Below are positions 53,330 through 61,896 of a stretch of 64,000 bases of DNA, piece by piece. Source of the stretch: Amycolatopsis rubida (GTDB lineage: Bacteria > Actinomycetota > Actinomycetes > Mycobacteriales > Pseudonocardiaceae); contig NZ_FOWC01000005.1 in assembly GCF_900115345.1 (NCBI RefSeq), positions 310,001 through 374,000 on the forward strand. The letters are read 5' to 3'. Numbering within the stretch: the stretch's first letter is position 1; each line of letters opens with the position of its first letter. Below the pieces are notes generated by a model. That model was not told where the DNA came from. It ran no database searches and worked only from the letters and a program-made list of their open reading frames with translations. Position numbers and translations under genes: made by a program.

Positions 53330-53569
53330 CTACTGCCGATATCCCTCGACCTCGCCCACCGGCCGGACCGAAGCCTCGTCCGGATCGTCGTCGAACTCGA
53401 CCCTGGCCCGGCGCTGCCGCAGCAGGTCCCAGCACTGGTCGAGCTCCTCTTCGGCCCGGCGCAGCCGCTCCCGGTCGTCCGAGGACAGCCCGGCCCCGAT
53501 GGCCCGGTCGCGCAGTTCCTTCTCCTGCGCGATCAGCTCGTCGATCCGTCCCAAGATCCCGTCAGCCAC
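53330..53569 (-). CDS. DUF2630 family small coiled-coil protein
   Basis: A 79-residue acidic helical protein: DGILGRIDELIAQEKELRDRA, then ERLRRAEEELDQCWDLLRQRRAR and a negatively charged tail. This is the DUF2630 pattern, common in actinomycetes, with no assigned role. GTG53569 was chosen for the GGAGG site five bases upstream and because DUF2630 proteins begin just before the first helix. The TetR operator lies just past its stop. It is divergent from the thioredoxin gene, with 87 bp between them. Confidence 0.82.
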   Translation of the reverse strand: MADGILGRIDELIAQEKELRDRAIGAGLSSDDRERLRRAEEELDQCWDLLRQRRARVEFDDDPDEASVRPVGEVEGYRQ

Positions 53570-53656
53570 ATCAACCTCCACAGAAGCGTCCGACACTCAC
53601 CAGGACGCTACCCCGGCGCGGGGAATTCCCCACCCGATTCGTTCGTTGGACGGCCT

Positions 53657-54028
53657 ATGAGCACAGTGGAACTGACCGCGGACAACTTCGACCAGACCGT
53701 AACCGACAACGAGTTCGTGCTGATCGACTTCTGGGCAAGCTGGTGCGGCCCGTGCCGCCAGTTCGCGCCGGTGTTCGAGCAGGCGTCGGAAAAGCACAGC
53801 GACATCACCTTCACGAAGGTGGACACCGAGGCCGAGCAGCAGCTCGCCGCGGCGTTCAACATCCGCTCGATCCCGACGCTCGCCGTGATCCGCGACAAGA
53901 CCCTCATCTACTCCCAGCCCGGCGCCCTTCCGGAAGCCGCGCTGGAGGACCTCATCCGCCAGGCCCGCGAGGTCGACATGGACGAGGTGCGCAAGGCCGC
54001 CGCCGCGCAAGAATCCGAGCAGGCCTGA
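53657..54028 (+). CDS. thioredoxin family protein
   Basis: A 123-residue thioredoxin with active site Trp-Cys30-Gly-Pro-Cys33 (FWASWCGPCRQFAPVF) and the cis-Pro in IRSIPTLAVIRD. It reduces protein disulfides in the cytosol. The C-terminal helix is longer than in TrxA (about 105-110 residues) and ends in an Ala/Glu-rich tail. No thioredoxin reductase is adjacent, so this is probably an additional thioredoxin. A bidirectional terminator follows. Confidence 0.93.
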   Translation: MSTVELTADNFDQTVTDNEFVLIDFWASWCGPCRQFAPVFEQASEKHSDITFTKVDTEAEQQLAAAFNIRSIPTLAVIRDKTLIYSQPGALPEAALEDLIRQAREVDMDEVRKAAAAQESEQA

Positions 54029-54060
54029 GCCGGCCATCACAGGCGCAACCCGGGGAAACG

Positions 54061-54096
54061 CGAAGGCCCGGCACCCACCAGGGTGCCGGGCCTTCG
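54061..54096. terminator. bidirectional terminator between thioredoxin and pruB
   Basis: Arms CGAAGGCCCGGCACCC (54061-54076) and GGGTGCCGGGCCTTCG (54081-54096) are perfect over 16 bp with an ACCA loop. It lies between the converging ends of the thioredoxin gene and proline dehydrogenase. Confidence 0.9.
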
Positions 54097-54103
54097 CAGC
54101 GGT

Positions 54104-55033
54104 TCAGGACCGGGTGACGAGCCCGCGCAGGAAGAACGCGAGGTTCGCCGGCCGCTCGGCCAGCCGTCGCATGAAGTAGCCGTACCACTCGTCGCCGCAG
54201 GGCACGTACACGCGCATCGTCTCGCCTTCGCCGGCGAGCCGCTTCTGCTCCTCGGGCCGGATGCCGTACAGCATCTGGTACTCGTGGTCGCCGGACGTGC
54301 GGCCGGCGTCCGCGGCGAGCTTGCCCGCGATCGCGACCATCCGCGGGTCGTGCGAGGCCACCATCGGGTAGCCCTTGCCCGCCATCAGCACACGCAGGCA
54401 GCGCACGTAGGACTTGTCCACCTCGGACTTGTCCTGGAACGCCACCGATTCCGGCTCGGCGTAGGCACCCTTGCACAGCCGCACGCGCGATCCGGGGCCG
54501 GACAGCTCGCGGCAGTCCTGCTCGGTGCGGTGCAGGTAGGCCTGCAGCACCGCGCCCACCCACGGGTACTCGGCGCGCAGCTCGCGGAGAATGCCGAGCG
54601 TCGAGTCCGTGGTGGTGTGGTCCTCCATGTCGAGCGTCACCGTCGCGCCGACCGCCTCGGCCGCCGCGCAGATCTTCCGCGCGTTTTCGAGCGCGACGCC
54701 TTCGCCGTCGCCCGGCAGGAACTGCCCGACCGCGGACAGCTTCACCGAGACGTCCGCGCCCTTGGCGAGACCCTGTTCGGACAGCGCCGTCAGCAACTCC
54801 TCGTACGCCTGCACGGTGGCGGTGGCCTGTGCGGCGTCGGTGGTGTCTTCGCCGAGGTGGTCGATGGTGATCTTCCGGCCGTCGGCGGCCAGTTCCCGTG
54901 CGGCGCGCACGGCGTCGGCGGTAGCCGAGCCGGACACGAACCGGCGCACTACGGACCGGGTGACCGGTACCGCTTCGACGAGCGCACGCATCCGCTGCGA
55001 ACGAGCGGCGGCGAGCAACGGGGCACGCAGCAT
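54104..55033 (-). CDS. pruB: proline dehydrogenase
   Basis: A 309-residue monofunctional PRODH. FAD and substrate motifs are visible: SVKLSAVGQFLPGDGEG, VTLDMEDHTTTDSTL, AVLQAYLHRTEQDC, RVRLCKGAYAEPESVAFQ and MVASHDPRMV, with YQMLYGIRPEEQKRL near the end. It oxidises proline to pyrroline-5-carboxylate. The next enzyme, PruA, is encoded immediately upstream, with 15 bp between, in one operon. Unlike enterobacterial PutA the two activities are on separate proteins, as in mycobacteria. A strong terminator follows the gene. Confidence 0.95.
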   Translation of the reverse strand: MLRAPLLAAARSQRMRALVEAVPVTRSVVRRFVSGSATADAVRAARELAADGRKITIDHLGEDTTDAAQATATVQAYEELLTALSEQGLAKGADVSVKLSAVGQFLPGDGEGVALENARKICAAAEAVGATVTLDMEDHTTTDSTLGILRELRAEYPWVGAVLQAYLHRTEQDCRELSGPGSRVRLCKGAYAEPESVAFQDKSEVDKSYVRCLRVLMAGKGYPMVASHDPRMVAIAGKLAADAGRTSGDHEYQMLYGIRPEEQKRLAGEGETMRVYVPCGDEWYGYFMRRLAERPANLAFFLRGLVTRS

Positions 55034-55048
55034 GGCGGTGTCTCCTTC

Positions 55049-56677
55049 TCAGCCCTGGTGCGGGTAGCGCACGGAGGTCGGCGGCACGAACGTCTCCTTG
55101 ATCGAGCGCGGGCTCGTCCAGCGGAGCAGGTTGAAGACCGAGCCGGCCTTGTCGTTCGTGCCCGAGGCGCGCGCCCCGCCGAACGGCTGCTGGCCGACGA
55201 CCGCGCCGGTCGGCTTGTCGTTGACGTAGAAGTTGCCCGCGGCGAACCGCAGCGCCTGCGAAGCCTTCGCGACAGCCGTGCGGTCGTTCGCGATGACGGC
55301 GCCGGTGAGGGCGTACGAAGCGGTCTCGTCGACCAGCTGCAGCACGGAGTCGAAGTCAGCGTCTTCGTACACATAGACCGACAGGATCGGGCCGAAGTAC
55401 TCGGTGCTGAAGATCTCGTGCTTCGGGTTCGTCGACACGAGGACGGTCGGCTGCACGAAGTAGCCGACGCTGTCGTCCGCAGTGCCGCCGACGAGGATCT
55501 CGACCTCGCTGTCGTTCTTAACGCGTTCGAAGAGCGAGGCGTGCTTGTCGAAAGCCCGGCGGTCGATCACTGCGCCACCGAAGTGCGACAGGTCGGTGAC
55601 ATCGCCGTAGCTGAGCGCGGCGGTCTCGGACGCAAGGCCGTCCTTCACCTGCTCCCAGACACTGCGCGGCACGTACGCACGCGAAGCAGCGGAGCATTTC
55701 TGGCCCTGGTACTCGAAGGAACCACGGACGAGCGCGGTGCGAAGCACGTCGATGTCGGCCGACGGGTGCGCGAGCACGAAGTCCTTGCCGCCGGTCTCGC
55801 CGACGAGACGCGGGTAGCTGCGGTAGCCGGCGATGTTCGCGCCGACAGTGCCCCACAGGTGCTGGAAGGTCGCCGTGGAGCCGGTGAAGTGAATGCCCGC
55901 CAGGTCACGGTGCGTCAGCGCGACCTCCGAGACGGCCTTGCCGTCGCCCGGCAGCAGGTTGATCACGCCCGGCGGCATGCCGGCCTCTTCGAGCAGCCGC
56001 ATGGTCAGGTGCGCGGCGAAGCTCTGCGTCGGCGACGGCTTCCACAGCACGGTGTTGCCCATCAGGGCGGGCGCGGTGGGCAGGTTGCCGGCGATGGCGG
56101 TGAAGTTGAAGGGCGTGATCGCGTACACGAAGCCCTCAAGCGGACGGTGCTCCATCCGGTTCCACACGCCCGGCGAGCTGACCGGCTGCTGGTCGAGGAT
56201 GCTGCGGCCGAAGGCGACGTTGAAGCGCCAGAAGTCGGCGAGCTCGCACGCGGAGTCGATCTCGGCCTGCGTCGCGGTCTTCGACTGACCGAGCATGGTG
56301 GCCGCGTTCAGCGTCGAGCGCCACGGGCCGCTCAGCAGGTCAGCGGCGCGCAGCAGGATCGCCGCACGGTCGTCGTAGGACAGCGCGCGCCACTCCGGGG
56401 CGGCCTTCGCGGCAGCAGCGATCGCGTCGGTCGCGTCCTGCTTCGTGGCGCTCTGGATGGTGCCGAGGACGTGGCCGTGGTTGTGCGGCTGGACAACGTC
56501 GATCTTCTCGCCGCCGCCGGCGCGCTGCTCGCCGCCGACGGTGACCGTCAGGTCGACGGGACCGGCCTGACCCAGTTTCTTCAGCGCCCCCTCCAGCTCG
56601 GCGCGCTCGGCGCTGCCCGGCGCGTACGTCAGCACCGGCTCGTTCTTCGGGGCGGGGGTCTGGGTCACGGCGTCCAC
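55049..56677 (-). CDS. pruA: L-glutamate gamma-semialdehyde dehydrogenase
   Basis: A 542-residue aldehyde dehydrogenase of the P5CDH class. Group-specific stretches are YAPGSAERAELEGALKKL, HNHGHVLGTIQSAT, EHRPLEGFVYAITPFNFTAIAGNLP, the Glu in LVGETGGKDFVLAH and the nucleophile Cys in YQGQKCSAASRAYV. It turns glutamate semialdehyde into glutamate with NAD+, completing proline degradation and accepting the rocD product as well. GTG56677. A 117-bp divergent region separates it from the PucR regulator and holds a palindrome. Confidence 0.96.
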   Translation of the reverse strand: MDAVTQTPAPKNEPVLTYAPGSAERAELEGALKKLGQAGPVDLTVTVGGEQRAGGGEKIDVVQPHNHGHVLGTIQSATKQDATDAIAAAAKAAPEWRALSYDDRAAILLRAADLLSGPWRSTLNAATMLGQSKTATQAEIDSACELADFWRFNVAFGRSILDQQPVSSPGVWNRMEHRPLEGFVYAITPFNFTAIAGNLPTAPALMGNTVLWKPSPTQSFAAHLTMRLLEEAGMPPGVINLLPGDGKAVSEVALTHRDLAGIHFTGSTATFQHLWGTVGANIAGYRSYPRLVGETGGKDFVLAHPSADIDVLRTALVRGSFEYQGQKCSAASRAYVPRSVWEQVKDGLASETAALSYGDVTDLSHFGGAVIDRRAFDKHASLFERVKNDSEVEILVGGTADDSVGYFVQPTVLVSTNPKHEIFSTEYFGPILSVYVYEDADFDSVLQLVDETASYALTGAVIANDRTAVAKASQALRFAAGNFYVNDKPTGAVVGQQPFGGARASGTNDKAGSVFNLLRWTSPRSIKETFVPPTSVRYPHQG

Positions 56678-56745
56678 GGCGGCTCCCTCGTTGGCTTACT
56701 CGTCGGTTGTCCGAAAGATAACGCTGCGCGGCGGTCAGGAGTTTG

Positions 56746-56760
56746 TTCTAGCGGCTAGAA
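56746..56760. promoter_or_regulatory. palindrome in the pruA/PucR intergenic region
   Basis: TTCTAGCGGCTAGAA is a perfect 7-bp inverted repeat around one base, 69 bp upstream of pruA and 35 bp upstream of the PucR-type gene. A site here could serve both genes. Binding by the adjacent regulator is an inference. Confidence 0.5.
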
Positions 56761-56794
56761 TCGCCCATATGGTTTTGTCCGATCGGCCTATTCG

Positions 56795-58387
56795 GTGACG
56801 GCCGCCGAACCGTTCGCCGGCGCGTCGCTGCGGCACGTGCTCGCGACGCTCGGCGAACCGCTCGTGCGGGTGCTCGTCGCGCCGCGCGGACTGGGCGTTC
56901 CGGTGCAGGACGTCGTGATCCTCGACCCGGAGGACCCGCCCGAAACGCACCCCGGCGACCTGGTCCTGGTGATCGGCGCGCGGGGCAGGTCGGCAGCGGC
57001 CGCGATCCGGGCGGCCGGGCGCGCCGGAGCGGCCGCGGTGGCGGTGAAAGGGGAAGGCGGCACGGACGTCGCGGCGGACGCTGGCGTCGCGCTGCTCACG
57101 GTCGGCGCGGAAGCGCGGTGGGAGCAGGTCGAGGCGCTGGCGCGCGGGGTCGTCGACGCGGCCCGAGCGGGTGGCGAAGCGGAGACCGGCGAGGTACTCG
57201 GCGACCTGTTCGCGCTGGCCCAGACGGTCGCGACGCTCACCGGCGGCCTGGTCAGCATCGAGGACACCGCGAGCCGCGTCCTCGCGTATTCAAGGGCAGG
57301 CGACGAGGTCGACGAGCTCCGGCGGTTGTCGATCTTGGGCCGTGAAGGACCGGAACGATACCTCGCGATCCTCCGCGAATGGGGCGTCTACCAGCGGTTG
57401 CGGGCCGGCGAAGGAATCGTGCGCGTGGACGAACGCCCGGAGCTGGGAATCCGCCGCCGCATCGCCGCCGGGATCCACGCCGGATCGCAACCGCTCGGCA
57501 CGATCTGGGTCCAGGAAGGCGCGCAGCCGCTGACCGGACAAGCCGAGGTGGCGCTGCTCGGCGCGAGCAGAACGCTTGCCCCGCAACTGATCCGCGCGCG
57601 AACCCGGCCCGATCCGCAGCTTCGGCTGCGCGAGGACTTGCTGGCCGGATTGCTGGAAGGACGCGTCGACGCCGAGTCTGTCGCAGACGACATCGGCGCC
57701 GATCCAGCTCGTCCAGCACAGGTTCTGGCGTTCACGCTCTCGCGGCAGCAGTCGAGCGCCGCTTCGGACCGGTTGCTGCGCCGGGCCGAACTGGTGCACC
57801 TGATCGCCGTGCACACCGCGGCCTATCGGCGGACCGCGCTCGTGAGCGTGCTCGGCGGCCGGGTGTACGCGTTGCTCCCGGATCTGCCGGAACACTCAGC
57901 TGCGCCAGTGTTGGCGTTGGCGAAGGAAATCGTCGGTGCGGCACGGAAACACCTCGACGCACCGGTCCGCGCCGCACTCGGCGGGATTGTGCCGAGGCTG
58001 TCGGACGCAGCGTTGTCGCGCGGCGACGCCGATCGGGTGCTGCTGGCGATGACACGCGGTCATTGGCCGTCCGACGTCGCGTCGCTGGCTGACGTCCGGG
58101 CTGACGTGTTGTTGTCGGAAGTGCTGGCCTACTTGGGGGATCAGCCCCGATTGCGCGATCCGCGGCTCGCGCAACTGCGCGCCCACGACGCCGATCACGG
58201 CGATATTCTGATCCCCGCGGTGCTGGCGTACCTGAACGCTTTCGGCGACGTCCGCACGGCCGCGCGCTCGCTGAACATCCACCCGAACACCGTGCGCTAC
58301 CGGGTGCGGCGCGCGTCCGAGGTGTCTGGCATCGACCTGACCGATCCAGCTCAGCGGCTGCTCACTGAACTGTTGCTGCGGCTCTAA
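56795..58387 (+). CDS. PucR/CdaR-family regulator of proline catabolism
   Basis: A 530-residue PucR-type regulator. An N-terminal PucR domain of about 120 residues precedes a GAF-like middle (VSIEDTASRVLAYSRAGDEVDELRR) and the GGDEF-like CdaR region. The C-terminal HTH_30 reads YLNAFGDVRTAARSLNIHPNTVRYRVRRA. The divergent position next to pruA-pruB is the arrangement known for actinobacterial proline regulators (PutR/PruR), which activate the operon when proline is present. GTG56795. The palindrome at 56746-56760 is a candidate binding site. Confidence 0.88.
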   Translation: MTAAEPFAGASLRHVLATLGEPLVRVLVAPRGLGVPVQDVVILDPEDPPETHPGDLVLVIGARGRSAAAAIRAAGRAGAAAVAVKGEGGTDVAADAGVALLTVGAEARWEQVEALARGVVDAARAGGEAETGEVLGDLFALAQTVATLTGGLVSIEDTASRVLAYSRAGDEVDELRRLSILGREGPERYLAILREWGVYQRLRAGEGIVRVDERPELGIRRRIAAGIHAGSQPLGTIWVQEGAQPLTGQAEVALLGASRTLAPQLIRARTRPDPQLRLREDLLAGLLEGRVDAESVADDIGADPARPAQVLAFTLSRQQSSAASDRLLRRAELVHLIAVHTAAYRRTALVSVLGGRVYALLPDLPEHSAAPVLALAKEIVGAARKHLDAPVRAALGGIVPRLSDAALSRGDADRVLLAMTRGHWPSDVASLADVRADVLLSEVLAYLGDQPRLRDPRLAQLRAHDADHGDILIPAVLAYLNAFGDVRTAARSLNIHPNTVRYRVRRASEVSGIDLTDPAQRLLTELLLRL

Positions 58388-58427
58388 ATCGGATGCCGCG
58401 GAGGTTCGTGATCGCTAAGGTGCCGTC

Positions 58428-59084
58428 GTGGACCTCTTCTTCCGCTCCTGGAACGCACTTCAGAACGCTGTCAAATCGCTTGACGGCGGGCAGTGGCTCG
58501 CCCCGTCGGGATGCACCGGCTGGCTGGTGCAGGACCTGGTGTTCCACCTGGTCGTCGACGCGCAGGACATCCTGATCACGCTCGCGACCCCCGCCGAATC
58601 CGAGCCGACGCACACCGCCGCGGAATACTGGGAACTCGGCACCGAGCTGCCGACCGGCATGGACGAAGAAGGCCTGTTCACCCGCCGCGCGGCGGTCAGC
58701 TACGGCTCCACCGCCTGGCTGGCGCACCACTTCGACGACCTGGCCCAGGCGGCCGGACGTGCCGCCGCGCTCGCGGACCCGGCGTCGAAGGTCGAAACCC
58801 GCGACTACGTGCTGACGGTCGCGGACTATTTCGAGACCTACGTCGTGGAAGCCACGTTGCACCACCTGGACCTCGTCAGGCATCTGTCCGGAGTGGACGG
58901 TCCAGACGCCGGCTGCCTGGCAGCGGCCCGGCGAACAGTGGAAACCGCTCTGGGCACGCCACTTCCGTCGTCGCTGGACGACCAGAGCGCACTCCTGGTA
59001 GCGACCGGCCGACGTGCCGCGACTGACGAGGAGAAGGCGGCACTGGGGTCGCTGGCCGAAAAGCTGCCGATCGTCCTCGGCTAA
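58428..59084 (+). CDS. DinB/MDMPI-fold protein (mycothiol-dependent isomerase family)
   Basis: A 218-residue four-helix protein of the DinB / maleylpyruvate-isomerase N-terminal superfamily. The metal-type His residues sit in LVFHLVVDAQDILI and VVEATLHHLDLVRHLSG, and the W-L-V-x-D-L motif after the first helix is typical. Members use mycothiol or bacillithiol and a metal, or are uncharacterised. GTG58428 follows AAGGTG. It is 40 bp after the PucR gene on the same strand and ends four bases inside the convergent LLM gene. Confidence 0.78.
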   Translation: MDLFFRSWNALQNAVKSLDGGQWLAPSGCTGWLVQDLVFHLVVDAQDILITLATPAESEPTHTAAEYWELGTELPTGMDEEGLFTRRAAVSYGSTAWLAHHFDDLAQAAGRAAALADPASKVETRDYVLTVADYFETYVVEATLHHLDLVRHLSGVDGPDAGCLAAARRTVETALGTPLPSSLDDQSALLVATGRRAATDEEKAALGSLAEKLPIVLG

Positions 59085-60076
59085 ACCGAAAGCCGTTCCG
59101 CCGCGGTCAACTCGGCAAGCGCGGCAAAAGATTCGACGCGCGCGGCCGGGTCGTAGGTGCTGGTGCTGACGAGCAGCTCGTCCGCTCCAGTCGAGTCGAC
59201 CAGGTCCGCGAGACGTGCGCCGACCTCGTCCGGAGTACCGCTGATCTGCCCGGCCAACGCGTCGTCGAGACGACGGCGTTCGCGGTCGGTCATCGGCAGT
59301 GCCAAGATCTCGTCCACAGGCGAAAGCGGCGGGAACACCCCGTGGCTGCGCGAGTACACAGTGGACCAAGCCTCGGGCACCAGCAGCCGCCGAGCCTCCT
59401 CCGCGGTGTCCGCCACCGCGACCGCTGTCGACACGACGACACAGGGATCGTCCACATCGGACCGGAAGGTTTCGCGATACCGCGAAATCGCCTCCACCAT
59501 CGCACGCTGCCCGTGCGCGGGAGCGATCACCAGCGGCAACCCCAGCCCAGCGGCGAGATCCGCGCCAGCGCCAGTCGCGAGCAGAAACACCGGCACCGAC
59601 AGACCTTCGGCCGGGATCGCGTGTACCCCGTCGTGCTCGCCCCGGAAGAACGCGAGAAGCTCGCGAACCTGCCCGTCGAAGCCGTCGGCCGCGTCCTTGC
59701 CCTGCCCGAGCGCGCGCCGGACCGGCTCGATGAACCCGACCGAACGCCCGATCCCGAGATCGATCCGCCCCGGGAACAAGGACTCCAGAATCCCGAACTG
59801 CTCGGCGACCACGAGCGGCCGGTGATTGGGCAGCATCACGCCGCCGGACCCGACCCGGATGCGCGAAGTCGCGGAGGCAACGGCTGACGCGAGCACTGCT
59901 GGCGCGGACCCGGCGACCCCAGGTACGCCGTGGTGTTCGGAGACCCAGAACCGGTGGTAGCCGAGCGCTTCGATGGCACGCGCGAACGCGACAGTGTCCC
60001 GGATCGCCTGCGCGGTCCCCCGCCCTCGCCGCACGGGAGACCGGTCCAGCACGGAAATCGGAACGTCCACGCTCAC
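59081..60076 (-). CDS. luciferase-like monooxygenase (LLM class, MsnO8 type)
   Basis: A 331-residue bacterial luciferase-like flavoprotein. LDRSPVRRGRG near the N-terminus, HRFWVSEHHGVPGVAGSAPAVL, VGSGGVMLPNHRPLVVAEQFG and FPGRIDLGIGRS are diagnostic of the MsnO8/YvbT-like group, and DELLVSTSTYD is the C-terminal strand. It probably uses FMN and is not an F420 enzyme by its motifs. The substrate is unknown. GTG60076 is the likely start; a GTG two codons later is possible. Repeat copy C lies directly upstream. Confidence 0.88.
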   Translation of the reverse strand: MSVDVPISVLDRSPVRRGRGTAQAIRDTVAFARAIEALGYHRFWVSEHHGVPGVAGSAPAVLASAVASATSRIRVGSGGVMLPNHRPLVVAEQFGILESLFPGRIDLGIGRSVGFIEPVRRALGQGKDAADGFDGQVRELLAFFRGEHDGVHAIPAEGLSVPVFLLATGAGADLAAGLGLPLVIAPAHGQRAMVEAISRYRETFRSDVDDPCVVVSTAVAVADTAEEARRLLVPEAWSTVYSRSHGVFPPLSPVDEILALPMTDRERRRLDDALAGQISGTPDEVGARLADLVDSTGADELLVSTSTYDPAARVESFAALAELTAAERLSV

Positions 60077-60122
60077 GCCAACGCCGCCCGCCCAGCGCGA
60101 ATTCCCGCCCTTCCGACGTCCG

Positions 60123-60251
60123 TGAGGGCCACCCTCGTCGACTCTGATTCCCTCACGACCAGCCGAGGCCCGTGAGCGGGCCCTGCACAATCAGCTTCGG
60201 GGTGCCCCACGCAACCGTTCACAAGCAATGTCGCCGCCGGACGACGAGCCG
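60123..60251 (+). repeat. dispersed intergenic repeat, copy C (short form)
   Basis: Same orientation as copy A. GTGAGGGCCACCCTCGTCG leads into ACTCTGATTCCCTCACGACC, then after a short variable part come GCTTCGGGGTGCCCCACGC and CAATGTCGCCGCCGGACGACG. The central part of copies A and B is missing, so the element behaves as modules that can be lost independently. Confidence 0.8.
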
Positions 60252-60252
60252 A

Positions 60253-60645
60253 TCAGGGCCTCCACCGCTCGCTGTAATCCGGATGATCCGCGTACGGCAA
60301 CGCCAGCAACCGCAACGTCAAACACCAATTCGACCCGGCCTCGTCCGCGGGCACATGACAGGTCTCACACCAATACTCGCTGCCGTACAACGGAAACCCA
60401 GGCACCTTCTCCGACACCGTCGTCCGATGCGCGAGCATGATCCGCCGCGTCGCCTCGATCTCGTTGATCATCTGGTTGACCACGTCGAGTTCGAGGTCGC
60501 CGAGGGAGCGGACCCGCTCCTCGAGCCCGACCTTGGCCTCGCCGCGACTGAGCGGCTCGCCGGCCTTGCCCTTCTGCACCGCCTGCATGATCAGCGCCTG
60601 CCGCTGTCCGACGCGCGCGGCGAGGAACGCGATCAGGTCGTCCAC
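60253..60645 (-). CDS. DUF6221-type small protein
   Basis: A 130-residue protein beginning MDDLIAFLAARVGQRQALI, with an acidic helical middle (EIEATRRIMLAHR) and a C-terminal metal-type pair in YGSEYWCETCHVP, followed by TLRLLALPYADHPDYSERW. The helical start and the LALPYADHPDY ending are the DUF6221 pattern of actinomycetes; the family has no known role. GTG60645 has a strong GGAGGGAG site. The C-terminal end runs into repeat copy C. Confidence 0.78.
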   Translation of the reverse strand: MDDLIAFLAARVGQRQALIMQAVQKGKAGEPLSRGEAKVGLEERVRSLGDLELDVVNQMINEIEATRRIMLAHRTTVSEKVPGFPLYGSEYWCETCHVPADEAGSNWCLTLRLLALPYADHPDYSERWRP

Positions 60646-60836
60646 GACGTCTCCCTCCTCCGGTCCCGGCTCCCCTCCGGCCCCGGCAATAGTCGCACCT
60701 CGACCCCGGCGCGTTACCGCCTAGCGGCACGCCCATGGTAATCGACCTCGAAAAAATTAGTGCGACCTGCGAAAACATTCGGGAAATTCGCCGCGATGTT
60801 GATCACTGAGAGTGAACACGCCCGGCAATCGGACGA

Positions 60837-61859
60837 TCACGCCTGGTCGGATCGGGCCTTGCTCGGCTGCACCCGCTTCGGTTCGCCGGGCATTTTCGGG
60901 TAGTCCGGCGGATACGGCAGTTCCGCACCGCCGAGGTCGCGGTCGTCTCGCTCGTACCACTCCAGCAGCGTCTCCAGGCCGAACGCCTTCTCGTCCATCG
61001 GCACGTGCAGGTCGCCGTGCTCGGCGAGGAAGCCGGGGACGGTCAGGACGTCGAAGTCGTCCGGGTCGACGTCGGCGAGCAGGTCCCAGGTCAGCGGGGT
61101 CGACACGGTCGCACGCGGGGTGCCGCGCACCGACCACGAAGAGGCGACCGTCCGGTCCCGGGCCGCCTGGTTGTAGTCGAGAAAGACGCGGCCGCCGCGT
61201 TCCTCCTTCCACCACGAGACCGTCGCCTTGTCCGGGATCCGCCGTTCGACCTCGCGGCCGAGCGCGATCACCGCGTGCCGCACCGCGATGAAGTCCCATT
61301 CCGGGCGGATCCGCACGAGGACGTGCACGCCGCGGCCGCCCGAGGTCTTCGGGTAGCCGGTGAGCCCGGCGTCGGCGAGCGCCTCGCGGACGACGCAGGC
61401 GACCTCGACCGCGTCGGCGAACCCGGCGCGCTCCGGCGGGTCGACGTCGATCCGCAGTTCGTCCGGATGGTCCAGGTCAGGGCGGCGGACCGGCCACGGG
61501 TGGAAGTCGAAGGTGCCGAGGTTGGCCGCCCAGGCGAACACCGCGGGCTCGGTCGGGCAGACCTCGTCGGCGGTGCGGCCGGACGGGAAGGCGATCCGCG
61601 CGGTCTCCAGCCAGTCCGGCGCGCCCTTGGGCACGCGCTTGGCGTAGAACCACTCGCCGGTGACGCCGTCGACGTAGCGTTTCAGCGTGGTCGGCCGCTC
61701 GCCGATCGCGCGCAGCAACGGGTCGGCCACGGCGAGGTAGTACTCGACCACCTGCCGCTTCGTGATTCCGCGCTCGGGGAAATAGACCTTGTCCGGGCTC
61801 GACACCCGGACGGTGCGCTCCCCCACCTGGTACTCGACCGGATCGCCGTTTTTGGCCAT
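60837..61859 (-). CDS. stand-alone LigD-type primase-polymerase (PolDom)
   Basis: A 340-residue archaeo-eukaryotic primase-fold polymerase of the LigD PolDom family without ligase or nuclease parts. Motifs are SSPDKVYFPERGITKRQVVEYY, FDFHPWPVRRPDLDHPDELRIDVDPPE (catalytic Asp-x-Asp), SGGRGVHVLVRI and RVFLDYNQAARDRTVASSWSVR. These polymerases add ribonucleotides at breaks in non-homologous end joining or fill gaps with LigC. Mycobacteria have similar free-standing Prim-PolC. LigC is encoded at 49579-50652. No Ku gene is in the window. ATG61859. Confidence 0.92.
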   Translation of the reverse strand: MAKNGDPVEYQVGERTVRVSSPDKVYFPERGITKRQVVEYYLAVADPLLRAIGERPTTLKRYVDGVTGEWFYAKRVPKGAPDWLETARIAFPSGRTADEVCPTEPAVFAWAANLGTFDFHPWPVRRPDLDHPDELRIDVDPPERAGFADAVEVACVVREALADAGLTGYPKTSGGRGVHVLVRIRPEWDFIAVRHAVIALGREVERRIPDKATVSWWKEERGGRVFLDYNQAARDRTVASSWSVRGTPRATVSTPLTWDLLADVDPDDFDVLTVPGFLAEHGDLHVPMDEKAFGLETLLEWYERDDRDLGGAELPYPPDYPKMPGEPKRVQPSKARSDQA

Positions 61860-61896
61860 GCGGCCACCGTAGCCGCGAGTGCCGTACCGTGGCGGG

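Noticed and set aside
60646-60836. AT-richer stretch between DUF6221 and the PolDom gene as a possible origin or small RNA
   Set aside because: Short, with no DnaA-box cluster, no stable hairpin and no tRNA-like fold; probably just promoter and 3' DNA.
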